The notes below the pieces were generated by a model. It made no database searches and was not told the origin of the DNA. It was given only the letters and a program-made list of their open reading frames with translations. Positions 28,632-37,495 of a DNA stretch of 64,000 nucleotides are shown here, piece after piece. This stretch comes from Aquariibacter albus (GTDB taxonomy: Bacteria; Pseudomonadota; Gammaproteobacteria; Burkholderiales; Burkholderiaceae_C), in the NCBI RefSeq assembly GCF_014145335.1, contig NZ_JACIVI010000002.1, positions 354,944 to 418,943 on the forward strand, given 5' to 3'. The position numbers and the translations under genes were made by a program. Within the stretch, counting starts at the first letter, position 1. Every line of letters starts with the position of its first letter.

Positions 28632-30137
28632 TCAGGCGCGGGCCGGCGTGCCCGGCCGCTGGCTGAGGCCGGCGACGGCGGCCTGCACGGCATCGCGTGG
28701 CGCGGGCCGGGCGGCCGGGCCCTCGGCGGCTGCGCCGGGCTCGTCGGCCCACGGGGGCGCCTCGGGCGCCTCCCCGATCAGTTTCGGATCGATCGGCAGG
28801 GCGGCAAAGCCCGCCCGGCAGGCCGCAAGCCGCGCCTGCAAGCCCGCCACCGCCGCCGCGCTGGCCGCCTGCGCGGCGTGCAGACGGGCGGCCAGCATGG
28901 GGGGCAGCCAGGGACTGCTGGCCAGCTCGGCCTCCAGCCGGGCGGCGCGGGCCTGCAACGGGGCCTGTTCGGCCTCGGCCTGGGCGATGAGGGCATCGAG
29001 CTGTGCCAGCCGGGCCTGCACGTGCACGGGGCTCCAGCGGCGGCGGGACTTGGCTTCCAGCGCCGCGGCGCGGAGGCGCAGGCCGCCCGCGTCGGCATGG
29101 TCCAGCCCTTCGCCGCCCAGGTTGCGGGCCAGGGCCATCTTGCCGGCCTGGCCGGCGTCGTCACCGGCCTCGGCCGGCGCGCTTTCTTCGATGCGGAGCT
29201 GGGCCTCGAAGGCCTGCACCGCACGGTCGAAGGCCCGGGTGTCGACCGGCTGCGCGCCGAGCAGCTCGGCCTCGACCCAGGCCTGCAGCTCGGCCACCTG
29301 GGCCGGCGTGCCGCCCAGGCAGTGCGGCAGCAGCCAGAGGTCCAGCGTCTGCACGGCCTGACGGCCGCTGCTGGCCGCCGCGGTGCGCAGCAGGCCGGCG
29401 GTCTGGCGCCAGCGGCGGTCGGACACGGCGATCTGCCGCGCCGTGCAGCGCGCCCGCGCCGCTTGCAGTGCGGCCAGCACCTCGGCCGGCAGCGTCACCC
29501 TGCGGGCGGCGGCTGCCAGCGCGTCGCGTTCGGTGACGGTGATGGGCGGGGCTTCGGCCGCCGGCGCGACCTCGCCGAGTTCGAGCAGCGCGGCGAAGCT
29601 GGCATCGCCGATCGGCGCGACCGGCACCCGCACCAGGAAGCGGTCGTGGAAGGCCTGCAGGGCCTCGTCCTCCGGCACCTCGTTGCTGGCCGCGACCACG
29701 CAGACCAGCGGCACCGGTGCCCGGTGGCTGCCGTTGTCGAAGACGCGCTCGTTGAGCAGGGTCAGCAGGGCATTCAGGATCGCCGAGTTGGCCTTGAAGA
29801 CTTCGTCCAGGAAGGCCAGGCCGGCGGTCGGCAGGTAGCCGTCGACCAGGCGCTCGTAGCGGTCGGCCTCCAGGGCCTTGAGCGAGAGCGGGCCGAACAG
29901 CTCCTCGGGCACCGAGAAGCGGGTCAGCAGGCGTTCGAAGTAGCGCGCACCGTCGAAGGCGGTGTGCAGGCGCCGGGCCAGTGCGCTCTTGGCGGTGCCG
30001 GGCGGGCCGATCAGCAGCACATGCTCGCCGGCCAGGGCGGCCAGCAGGGCCAGTCGCACGGCCTCGCTGCGTTCGAGCAGGCCGGCTTCGAGGGCGGCCA
30101 GCCGCGGGGCCAGCAAGGCAGAGAAGGGCGCAGTCAT
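28632..30137 (-). CDS. ravA: MoxR-family AAA+ ATPase RavA
   Basis: 501 residues. The AAA+ module begins with LLERSEAVRLALLAALAGEH and the Walker A GPPGTAKSAL (about residue 43). The insert FSVPEELFGPLSLKALE, Walker B LAFLDEVFKAN, sensor 1 (VCVVAASNE) and an arginine-finger region (FHDRFLVRV) follow. The C-terminal portion contains helices with the RavA-type LARA insertion and a coiled coil (QLDALIAQAEAEQAPLQARA). It probably forms hexamers that work with ViaA. It is the first gene of the pair; YceI genes follow downstream on the same strand after 73 bp. Confidence 0.9.
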   Translation of the reverse strand: MTAPFSALLAPRLAALEAGLLERSEAVRLALLAALAGEHVLLIGPPGTAKSALARRLHTAFDGARYFERLLTRFSVPEELFGPLSLKALEADRYERLVDGYLPTAGLAFLDEVFKANSAILNALLTLLNERVFDNGSHRAPVPLVCVVAASNEVPEDEALQAFHDRFLVRVPVAPIGDASFAALLELGEVAPAAEAPPITVTERDALAAAARRVTLPAEVLAALQAARARCTARQIAVSDRRWRQTAGLLRTAAASSGRQAVQTLDLWLLPHCLGGTPAQVAELQAWVEAELLGAQPVDTRAFDRAVQAFEAQLRIEESAPAEAGDDAGQAGKMALARNLGGEGLDHADAGGLRLRAAALEAKSRRRWSPVHVQARLAQLDALIAQAEAEQAPLQARAARLEAELASSPWLPPMLAARLHAAQAASAAAVAGLQARLAACRAGFAALPIDPKLIGEAPEAPPWADEPGAAAEGPAARPAPRDAVQAAVAGLSQRPGTPARA

Positions 30138-30210
30138 ACCCGGATTGTGGCGGCCGCCTCCCGGCGGCTCGCCTGCGGGGCCATGGCCCGGGGGCGTCGG
30201 CCCCCGTCCC

Positions 30211-30786
30211 TCACTGCTTGACCGCTTCGACCTGGATGATCAGCTTGATGCTGTCCGGGATGCCCGGCAGGCCGTAGACCATGCCCCACTGGCTGCGCTG
30301 GATGGTGGTCTCGAAGTCGCCGCCGCAGACCTCGCGCTTGAGCATGGGGTTGGGGTAGCAGTTGAAGCGCTGGCCCTTGACGGTGACCGGCAGGGTCTTG
30401 CCCAGCAGGGTGAGCTGGCCGCTCACCTCGGTGACCTTGTCGCCGTCGAAGACGAATTTGTCGGAGACGAAGCGCGCGGTCGGGAAGGCCTCGCTGTTGA
30501 AGAAGTCCTTGCCGCGCAGGTGCTTGTCGAAGGGCGCGGTGCCGGTGCTGATCGAGCCGGTCTCGATCGTGACGTCGAGCGTGCCGGTCTTGGCGGCCCG
30601 GTCGATCGTCACCGTGCCTTCCTTCTTGTCGAAGCGGCCGCGGTTGGTCGAGGTGCCGAAGTGCAGGGCCTCGAAGGTGACGAAGGTGTGGCTGCCCTCG
30701 ATCGCGTAGCTGACGGGTTCGGCCTGGGCGGCGGTGCCGGCCAGGGCGAGCAGGGCGGCGGCGGCCAGGGTGCGGGAAAAGCGCAT
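30211..30786 (-). CDS. YceI-family periplasmic protein (copy 1)
   Basis: 191 residues. The signal peptide (residues 1-22, ...GTAAQA) precedes the YceI lipocalin-like barrel. Typical strands are YAIEGSHTFVTFEALHFGTS, RGRFDKKEGTVTID, FFNSEAFPTARFVSD and QLTLLGKTLPVTV, ending in a conserved QWGM block. YceI proteins bind isoprenoid quinone-like lipids in the periplasm. The two cysteines (FNCYPNPMLKREVCGG) could form a disulphide. It is the third gene of a leftward cluster starting at the cytochrome b561 gene. Confidence 0.92.
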   Translation of the reverse strand: MRFSRTLAAAALLALAGTAAQAEPVSYAIEGSHTFVTFEALHFGTSTNRGRFDKKEGTVTIDRAAKTGTLDVTIETGSISTGTAPFDKHLRGKDFFNSEAFPTARFVSDKFVFDGDKVTEVSGQLTLLGKTLPVTVKGQRFNCYPNPMLKREVCGGDFETTIQRSQWGMVYGLPGIPDSIKLIIQVEAVKQ

Positions 30787-30863
30787 GGAAGGTCCTTGGG
30801 TCGGGGGGAGGGAAGGGGAAGGAAGCCGAAAGGGCTGTGGGCGGTGGCGCCACCGGCGCTTGC

Positions 30864-31433
30864 TCAGAGCGCCGGCACCCCACGCAGCGCGAACTTGAAG
30901 CGCACCTGCACTTCGTCGGCCACGAGCGAGGTGTCGCCCCACTCGCCACTGCCGATCTGGAAGGCCAGGCGCTTGATCGCGAATTGCCCGCTGGCGGTGC
31001 TCAGGCCACCGGCCTGGCTGAGCGTGACCGGCACGGTCAGCGCCTGGGCCTTGCCCTTGAGGCTGAGCTGGCCGGCCACCTCGAAGCGGCCGCCGCCCAG
31101 GGCCTTGATGGCGCTGGACGTGAAGCGGGCCTGCGGGAACTTGCCGATGTCGAACCATTCGGGCTTGCGCAGCTCGGCGTCGGTTTCCGGAACGCCCAGC
31201 GTCGCGCTGCCCAGGTCCACGCTGAAGGCGATGCGGCCGCTGGCCGGCTGGCGCGGGTCGAAGGCGATCTGCGCGTCGAAGCGCTTGAACACGCCCTCGA
31301 CGGGCACGCCCATCTGCTTGCTGACGAACTGCAGCTGGCTCTGGGCGGCTTCCAGGGTGGCCGCCGGCGGGGTCTGGGCCTGCACGGCAGCCGACAAGGC
31401 CAGGGCGGGCAGCAGGAAGAGGATTCGGTTCAT
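30864..31433 (-). CDS. YceI-family periplasmic protein (copy 2)
   Basis: 189 residues. The signal peptide (MNRILFLLPALALSAAVQA-Q) precedes the YceI barrel: LQFVSKQMGVPVEGVFKRFD, WFDIGKFPQARFTSSAI and QLSLKGKAQALTVPV. It is clearly diverged from copy 1, so it is not a recent duplication, and it lacks copy 1's cysteines. It sits between cytochrome b561 and copy 1, all read leftward with gaps of about 90 bp. A cytochrome b561/YceI grouping is common in proteobacteria. Confidence 0.92.
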   Translation of the reverse strand: MNRILFLLPALALSAAVQAQTPPAATLEAAQSQLQFVSKQMGVPVEGVFKRFDAQIAFDPRQPASGRIAFSVDLGSATLGVPETDAELRKPEWFDIGKFPQARFTSSAIKALGGGRFEVAGQLSLKGKAQALTVPVTLSQAGGLSTASGQFAIKRLAFQIGSGEWGDTSLVADEVQVRFKFALRGVPAL

Positions 31434-31525
31434 GGCGAGGGGAAGGTCAGGTGAGCCCGCGGCGTGCCGCGGCGCGGGAAGGCAGGTCGGAGCGGCGGAC
31501 CGCCTCGGGGTTCCGGGCCGCTGGC

Positions 31526-32101
31526 TTAGCCCCGGCCCAGGCCCATGCGGTTCAGCAGGCCGTCACGGTCGATGAACTGGTGCTTCAGCGCGGCGCCGAC
31601 GTGTACGGCCACCAGGCCCAGCAGGCCGTAGGCCGCGAGCCGGTGCAGGGGCTTGAGCGCGGCAGCCAGGGGTTCGCTGACCGGCACCCAGTCCGGCAGC
31701 GGCAGCACGCCGAACCACACGATGGGAAAGCCCTTGGCCGAGCTGTAGGCCCAGCCTGTCAGCGGCACCAGGAAGAACAGCAGGTACATCAGCCCATGGG
31801 TGGCGTGGTGCGCACGCTGCTGCCAGCCCGGCATCCGGCGGACGATGACTGCCGGCAGCGGCGGCGGACGGTGCCCCAGGCGCCACAAGAGGCGCAACAG
31901 CGAAAGCGCCAGGATCGTCATCCCGGCCCACTTGTGCCAGTTGTAGAGCTTGAGCTGGGTCGGCGAGAACTTCAGCTCGGTCATGTAGAGCCCGACCGCC
32001 GCGCTGCCCAGGATGGCCGCGGCCAGCAGCCAGTGCAGCGCGATGGCGGTGGGCGTGTAGCGCGCCAGGGGCTGGGTCGTGGCGGCAGGCGAGACGTTCA
32101 T
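31526..32101 (-). CDS. Cytochrome b561-family membrane protein
   Basis: 191 residues with four hydrophobic segments and haem-ligand histidines in IALHWLLAAAIL, LYNWHKWAGMTILAL, HATHGLMYLLFFLVPLTGW and VHVGAALKHQF. It is an inner-membrane di-haem b-type cytochrome of the YceJ/CybB kind that would move electrons between quinol and an unknown acceptor. The start MNVSPAATTQ fits the family; an upstream ATG adds an unrelated segment. It is the first gene of the b561-yceI-yceI cluster, suggesting joint action with the lipid-binding YceI proteins. Confidence 0.9.
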   Translation of the reverse strand: MNVSPAATTQPLARYTPTAIALHWLLAAAILGSAAVGLYMTELKFSPTQLKLYNWHKWAGMTILALSLLRLLWRLGHRPPPLPAVIVRRMPGWQQRAHHATHGLMYLLFFLVPLTGWAYSSAKGFPIVWFGVLPLPDWVPVSEPLAAALKPLHRLAAYGLLGLVAVHVGAALKHQFIDRDGLLNRMGLGRG

Positions 32102-32222
32102 GGGCGGTCGGCATCCGTGAGGGCAGGCCCCCACTGTAGGCAGGCCCCTCCCCCGCCGGGCGCTGCCGGCTTGTCGGCAGCGTGCAAAGCGGCTGAAGGC
32201 CGGCCCGGACGCAGGCTCCGCT

Positions 32223-32705
32223 TCAGAGAAAGCGGTCGAGCAGCCGGCGCGAGCCCCGGTCCAGCCGGCGCGGCTGGGGAATGCGGAAGCACAGGCCGTG
32301 GCTGTCGGTGATCAGCAGGCTGCCATCGGGCAGGCGGCGGATGTCTTCCTCGCCCTTGAGCACCAGGCTGCTGGGGCCGCGGTCGGTCTCGACCGTCCAG
32401 GTGCTGGGGGTGGAGAAGCTGGAGACGGCGAGCAGCCGGGTCAGCTCGGGGCGGAACTCGCGTTCGCGCAACTCGGCCTCGATCAGGGCGCGCGGGCCCT
32501 CGGGCAGTGCCGCCAGGCGCTCGATCCAGGCGGCTTCGTGACCGTCGGGGCCGACCAGGGACAGGCCCTCGTCCGGCGCGGTCAGCGGGAAGGCCCGCAC
32601 CGGCACCACGGGGCAGGCCTCGCCCTCCCCGGCGGGCTGCAGCACCAGGCGGCCGAAGGGGTCGCGATGCAGGTCGAGCCCGGGCGGCGTTTCGGCAGGG
32701 TTCAT
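32223..32705 (-). CDS. DUF1854 protein associated with cyanophycin metabolism
   Basis: 160 residues, acidic, without signal or membrane segments. Family blocks VVPVRAFPLTAPDEGLSLVG, RALIEAELREREFRPEL, TWTVETDRGPSSLVLKGE and the final LLITDSHGLCFRIPQPRRLD are present. The function is unknown. DUF1854 proteins occur almost always beside cyanophycin synthetases and this ABC transporter in betaproteobacteria. Its ATG overlaps the transporter stop (ATGA), so it is translationally coupled to it. A regulatory or accessory role for the transporter is the natural inference. The transporter's own N-terminal extension may be related to it. Confidence 0.87.
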   Translation of the reverse strand: MNPAETPPGLDLHRDPFGRLVLQPAGEGEACPVVPVRAFPLTAPDEGLSLVGPDGHEAAWIERLAALPEGPRALIEAELREREFRPELTRLLAVSSFSTPSTWTVETDRGPSSLVLKGEEDIRRLPDGSLLITDSHGLCFRIPQPRRLDRGSRRLLDRFL

Positions 32706-34984
32706 GCGCGGATCTCCTGGGCGCTGTCGAGGCCGGCTTCCTCCCGCCGGGCCTGGGCTTCGTGCAGGCGCCAGTAGGCACCGCCCCGGGCGATCAGCTC
32801 GGCATGCGGGCCGACTTCGACGATCTCGCCGCGGTCCATCACCACGATGCGATCGGCCTTGCGCAGCGTCGACAGGCGGTGGGCGATGGCCAGGGTGGTG
32901 CGGCCCTGCACGAGGTTGTCCAGGGCCTTCTGGATTTCCTTCTCGGTCTCGGTGTCGACCGCCGAGGTGGCCTCGTCGAGGATCAGGATCTTCGGGTCGA
33001 TCAGCAGGGCACGGGCGATGGAGATGCGCTGGCGCTCGCCCCCCGAGAGGCCCTGGCCGCGCTCGCCGACGATGCTGTCGTAGCCCTGCGGCAGGCGCAG
33101 GATGAAGTCATGCGCATGGGCGGCACGGGCCGCGGCGACGATCTCGGCGCGCGTGGCCTCCGGCCGGCCGTAGGCGATGTTCTCGGCCACCGTGCCGAAG
33201 AAGAGGAAGGGCTCCTGCAGCACCAGGCCGATCTGGCTGCGGTAGTCGGCCAGGCGGTGCTGGCGGATGTCGGTGCCGTCCAGCTCGATCGCGCCTTCGC
33301 TCACGTCGTAGAAGCGGCAGATCAGGTTGACCAGGGTGCTCTTGCCCGAGCCGCTGTGGCCGACCAGGCCGATCATCTCGCCGGGGCGGATGTCCAGGTC
33401 CAGGCTGCGGATCACCCGCCGCGCGCCGTAGCGGAAGCCCAGGCCGCGCAGCGTCAGCCGGCCCTGCACCGGGTGGGCGAGGGGCTTGGGCTCGGCCGGA
33501 TCGGGCACGTTCGAGACATGGTCGAGGATGTCGAAGATGCGCTTGGCGCCCGACGCCGCCTTCTGCGTGACCGAGACGATGCGGCTCATCGAATCCAGCC
33601 GCGCGTAGAAGCGGCCGATGTAGGCGATGAAGGCGGTCAGCACGCCGACGGTGATCGCGTCGCCGGCCACCAGCCAGATGCCGCAGGCCCAGACGATCAG
33701 CAGGCCGACTTCGGTCATCAGGCCGACGCTCGGCGAGAACAGGCTCCAGGTCTTGTTCAGCTTGTCGTTGACGGCCAGGTTGTGGGCGTTGGCCGCGTGG
33801 AAGCGCTGGGCTTCGCGGCCTTCCTGCGCGAAGGCCTTGACCACGCGGATGCCGGGGATGGTGTCGGCCAGCACATTGGTGACCTCGCCCCAGACGCGGT
33901 CGATGCGCTCGAAGCCGGTCCGAAGCCGCTCCCGCACGCGATGGATCAGCCAGGCGATGGCCGGCAGCGGCAGCAGCGTCACCAGGGCCAGGCCGGGGTG
34001 GATGGACAGCAGGATGCTGGCGGTCATCAGCATCATCAGCACGTCGGTCGCGAAATCGAGGGCGTGCAGCGAGAGGAAGACGTTGATGCGGTCGGTCTCC
34101 GAGCCGATGCGGGCCATCAGGTCGCCGGTGCGCTTGCCGCCGAAGTATTCGAGGCTGAGCGTCAGCAGGTGCTCGAAGGTGGTCGTGCGCAGGTCGGCGC
34201 CGATGCGCTCGGACACCAGGGCCAGCACATAGGTGCGCGCCCAGCCCAGGCCCCAGGCCGCCAGGGCGCTGAGCAGCAGACCGCCAAGCAGCAGGGCGAC
34301 CTGCACCGGGTCGATGGCCTGGCCGTTCTGGTGCGGGATCAGCACCTCGTCCATCAGCGGAATGGTCAGGTAGGGCGGGATGAGCGTGGCCGCGGTCGAG
34401 GCCAGGGTCAGGCCGAAGCCCAGGGCGAGCTGCCGGCGGTAAGGCCGGGCGAAACGGCCCAGGCGCAGCAGCACCCAGGTGGAGGCGGGCGGGGCCTCCT
34501 CGTCCTCGGTGCCGTGGCCGCAGGCCGGGCAGTCTTCGCGGCCGGCCGGCAGGGCGGCCCCGCAGGCGGGGCAGGGCGCGGCGTCGTCGGCCGGGGCGGC
34601 GGCATGGCGGGTCTCGAAGGCCTGCAGGAAGGCCTGGGCCTGCGGCAGCCGGCCCAGGGTCAGGCGCCAGCGGGCGCGCAGGCCCTGCGGCCCGAACAGG
34701 CTCAGGCTGGCCAGGCCGGCGAGCTCGCCGAGTTCGAGGCGGTCCTCCGGCCCCAGGGGCAGGGCTTGCGTTTCGCTGTCGGGGGGCTGAACGATGAGCT
34801 GGGCCGGTCGCCCGCCCGCCGCAGGCAGCAGGCGAAGCACGAGGTTCGTAAAGCGGCCCGCGGCATCGACGTCAACCGTCAGGCTGGCGCTGCCGTTATC
34901 CCCCGCATCGAGCTGCGCCGGCAACGCTGCCCACCCGGGCAGGTTCGGCGCCTCGGAGGCCAATCTCGAATGATGATCATGCAT
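32702..34984 (-). CDS. Cyanophycin-associated ABC exporter with N-terminal zinc ribbon
   Basis: 760 residues, about 170 longer than an ordinary ABC half-exporter. Residues 1-130 form a beta-rich domain reminiscent of DUF1854. Cys138, Cys141, Cys152 and Cys155 (CPACG...CPACG) form a zinc ribbon. The six-helix exporter domain runs from about 175 to 480, and the ATPase domain has Walker A GHSGSGKST, signature LSGGERQ and Walker B ILILDEATSAVD. It is probably a homodimer in the inner membrane; the substrate is unknown. It is divergent from the cyanophycin synthetase genes, with a 189-bp shared promoter region, and its stop overlaps the DUF1854 start. Confidence 0.9.
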   Translation of the reverse strand: MHDHHSRLASEAPNLPGWAALPAQLDAGDNGSASLTVDVDAAGRFTNLVLRLLPAAGGRPAQLIVQPPDSETQALPLGPEDRLELGELAGLASLSLFGPQGLRARWRLTLGRLPQAQAFLQAFETRHAAAPADDAAPCPACGAALPAGREDCPACGHGTEDEEAPPASTWVLLRLGRFARPYRRQLALGFGLTLASTAATLIPPYLTIPLMDEVLIPHQNGQAIDPVQVALLLGGLLLSALAAWGLGWARTYVLALVSERIGADLRTTTFEHLLTLSLEYFGGKRTGDLMARIGSETDRINVFLSLHALDFATDVLMMLMTASILLSIHPGLALVTLLPLPAIAWLIHRVRERLRTGFERIDRVWGEVTNVLADTIPGIRVVKAFAQEGREAQRFHAANAHNLAVNDKLNKTWSLFSPSVGLMTEVGLLIVWACGIWLVAGDAITVGVLTAFIAYIGRFYARLDSMSRIVSVTQKAASGAKRIFDILDHVSNVPDPAEPKPLAHPVQGRLTLRGLGFRYGARRVIRSLDLDIRPGEMIGLVGHSGSGKSTLVNLICRFYDVSEGAIELDGTDIRQHRLADYRSQIGLVLQEPFLFFGTVAENIAYGRPEATRAEIVAAARAAHAHDFILRLPQGYDSIVGERGQGLSGGERQRISIARALLIDPKILILDEATSAVDTETEKEIQKALDNLVQGRTTLAIAHRLSTLRKADRIVVMDRGEIVEVGPHAELIARGGAYWRLHEAQARREEAGLDSAQEIRA

Positions 34985-34997
34985 GGTGTTGAGGGGG

Positions 34998-35017
34998 GCT
35001 CGCCGGGCCCGGCGAGC
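34998..35017. promoter_or_regulatory. Perfect palindrome in the cyanophycin divergent promoter region
   Basis: A 20-base perfect inverted repeat (GCTCGCCGGG and its complement) lies 13 bp upstream of the ABC exporter start, inside the 189-bp spacer shared with the cphA genes. It could be an operator or a hairpin in the exporter mRNA leader. No recognisable -35/-10 or sigma-54 site was found in the spacer. Confidence 0.35.
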
Positions 35018-35173
35018 GTTCCGGCGCCGATCCGGAGGGCGGCGGATTCTCGCCGAAGCGGCCCCTGGGACCCCGCCACAACGCGCGGCCCCCTGGCTGC
35101 GATGACCGCCGGCGGCGCCGCGACAATCGGCGGCCCTGCCGCCACCTCGGGCGGCGCCCCTGGTGGATCGAGC

Positions 35174-37396
35174 ATGACCCCGTCCTTTGAACTCAAGATC
35201 CTCAAGGTCAGGCACCTGCGCGGCCCGAACGTCTGGACCTACCGTGCCTGCCTGGAAGCCTGGCTGGACCTGGGGGTGCTGGAGGATTGGCCGTCCAACC
35301 GCATTCCTGGGTTCACCGCGCGGCTGACGGCCCTGCTGCCGGCCCTGGTCGAGCACCATTGCGGCGTCGGCGAGCGCGGCGGCTTCCTGCAGCGCCTCGA
35401 AGAAGGCACCTGGGCCGGCCACATCCTCGAGCACGTGGTGATCGAGCTGCTGAACCTGGCGGGCATGCCGACCGGCTTCGGCCAGACGCGCAGCACCTCG
35501 CAGCCTGGCATCTACCGCATGGTTTTCCGGGCCCGCGAGGAGCAAGTGGCGCGCGTCGCCCTGGCCCAGGGTCATGCCCTGCTGCACGCGGCCCTGAACG
35601 ACCTGCCCTTCGACGTGAGCCCGGCGGTCGCCGCGGTGCGTCAGAAGATCGACGAGCGCTACCTCGGCCCCTCGACGGCGGCCATCGTCGACGCCGCCAA
35701 CGAGCGTCGCATTCCGCACATCCGCCTGAACGAGGGCAACCTCGTGCAGCTCGGCCATGGCGCGCGCCAGCGCCGCATCTGGACGGCCGAGACCGATCAG
35801 ACCAGCGCGATTGCCGAAGGCATCGCCAGCGACAAGGACCTCACCAAGCGCCTGCTCGCCGCCTGCGGCGTGCCGGTGCCCGAGGGGGAGGTGGCCGAAA
35901 GCCCGGCCGAAGCCTGGTCGATCGCGCAGGACATCGGCGGCCCGGTCGTCGTCAAGCCCTCCGACGCCAACCATGGCCGCGGCGTGTCGATCGAGCTGAG
36001 CGCCCAGGCCGACATCGAGGCCGCCTGGGGCGTGGCGGATGCCGAGGGCAGCGAGGTCCTGGTCGAGCGCTTCATCCCTGGCGACGAGCACCGCCTGCTG
36101 GTCGTCGGCGACCGCGTGGTCGCCGCCGCCCGCGGCGAGCGCGTCTTCATCACCGGCGACGGTCGCTCCACCGTGCGTCAGCTGATCGACAGCCAGGTCA
36201 ACACCGACCCGCGCCGCGGCGAGACCGAGGACCTGCTGCTCGAAACCCTGATCCTCGAACGCGAGCCGGCCACCCGCCTGTTGCTGGCCCGCCAGGGCCT
36301 GGACGGCGAGTCGGTGCCCGAGGCCGGTCGCCGCGTGCTCGTGCAGCGCAACGGCAACCTCGCGGTCGACTGCACCGACGAGGTCCATCCCGACGTGGCC
36401 GAGCAGGTGGCCCTGGCTGCCCGCGTGGTCGGCCTGGACATCGCCGGCATCGACCTGGTCTGCGAGGACATCGGCCAGCCGCTGCAGGCCCAGGGCGGCG
36501 CGATCGTCGAAGTCAATGCCGGCCCCGGCCTGCTGATGCACCTGAAGCCGGCCGTCGGCGCGCCGCAGCCGGTCGGCCAGGCGATCGTCGAGCACCTGTT
36601 CGGCGAAGCCGAGGACGGCAAGGCTGCCGGCCGCGTGCCCATCGTTGGCGTGGCCGGCTCGCGCGACAGCAGCACCATCGCCCGTCTCGTGGCCTGGCTG
36701 CTGCACCTGGGCGGCAAGCATGTCGGCCTGGCCTGCCGCGAGGGCCTGTACCTGAACCGCCGCTGCATCGAGCCGGTCGACGCGACCCGCTGGGATGCCG
36801 CACAGCGCCTGCTGATGAACCGCCGCGTCGAGGCTGCCGTGTTCGAGAACGATGCCGCCGCCATCCTGCGCGACGGCCTGCCCTACGACCGCTGCTGCGT
36901 CGGCATCGTCACCGACCTTGGCGGTGCCGAGGCCCTGGCGGAGCACGACATCCGCGAGAGCGAGCAGATGCTGCGCGTGCTGCGCACCCAGGTCGACGTC
37001 GTGCTGTCCGAGGGCACCGCGGTGCTGAATGCCGAGGACGAGCGCGTGGCCGGCCTGGCGCCGCTGTGCGATGGCGAGGTGCTGCTCTATGCCGCGGCCG
37101 ACCCGCGCGAGGCCGAATCCGCGGAAGCGTCGCCGGCCGCCGCCCGCCTGGCCGCGCACCGCGCCGCCGGAGGGCGCATCGTCTTCCGCCGCGGCGACCG
37201 CGTCGTGCTGGCCCGCGGCAGCCAGGAAACGCCCTTGCCGGCCTCGACCCGCCTGCCGGCCGGCCTGGCCGGTGCGCCGCAGGCCGACCCGCTGCTCGCG
37301 GCCGTCGGGGCCGCATGGGCCTACGGCATCTCGCCGGACCTGATCGCCGCCGGCGTGCAGACCTTCGACCCGCATCCGCGCCCGTCGACCCACTGA
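35174..37396 (+). CDS. Cyanophycin synthetase-like protein with degenerate Mur-ligase domain (CphA2/CphA' type)
   Basis: 740 residues. The N-terminal cyanophycin synthetase domain (1-about 165, KILKVRHLRGPNVWTYRA) and the ATP-grasp domain (about 215-480; SDKDLTKRLL, VVVKPSDANHGRGVS, IVEVNAGPGLLMHLKP) are intact. The C-terminal Mur ligase-like domain is degraded. Its P-loop reads VAGSRDSSTIARL (about 491) against GTNGKTT in the neighbour. The neighbour's catalytic ETARGG block becomes ENDAAA, and about 120 residues are missing at the end. The ATP-grasp half, which in CphA activates the backbone, could still work. It starts an operon with cphA. Confidence 0.88.
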   Translation: MTPSFELKILKVRHLRGPNVWTYRACLEAWLDLGVLEDWPSNRIPGFTARLTALLPALVEHHCGVGERGGFLQRLEEGTWAGHILEHVVIELLNLAGMPTGFGQTRSTSQPGIYRMVFRAREEQVARVALAQGHALLHAALNDLPFDVSPAVAAVRQKIDERYLGPSTAAIVDAANERRIPHIRLNEGNLVQLGHGARQRRIWTAETDQTSAIAEGIASDKDLTKRLLAACGVPVPEGEVAESPAEAWSIAQDIGGPVVVKPSDANHGRGVSIELSAQADIEAAWGVADAEGSEVLVERFIPGDEHRLLVVGDRVVAAARGERVFITGDGRSTVRQLIDSQVNTDPRRGETEDLLLETLILEREPATRLLLARQGLDGESVPEAGRRVLVQRNGNLAVDCTDEVHPDVAEQVALAARVVGLDIAGIDLVCEDIGQPLQAQGGAIVEVNAGPGLLMHLKPAVGAPQPVGQAIVEHLFGEAEDGKAAGRVPIVGVAGSRDSSTIARLVAWLLHLGGKHVGLACREGLYLNRRCIEPVDATRWDAAQRLLMNRRVEAAVFENDAAAILRDGLPYDRCCVGIVTDLGGAEALAEHDIRESEQMLRVLRTQVDVVLSEGTAVLNAEDERVAGLAPLCDGEVLLYAAADPREAESAEASPAAARLAAHRAAGGRIVFRRGDRVVLARGSQETPLPASTRLPAGLAGAPQADPLLAAVGAAWAYGISPDLIAAGVQTFDPHPRPSTH

Positions 37397-37495
37397 AGGC
37401 ACGCCCGTCCGGGCGGTGCGCGACGGGTCTCCCGAAAGACCGCCGCGCCGCCCCTTCGCCCGGCTCCGCCGGGCCTCCCAGCCCCCACCCATCCC

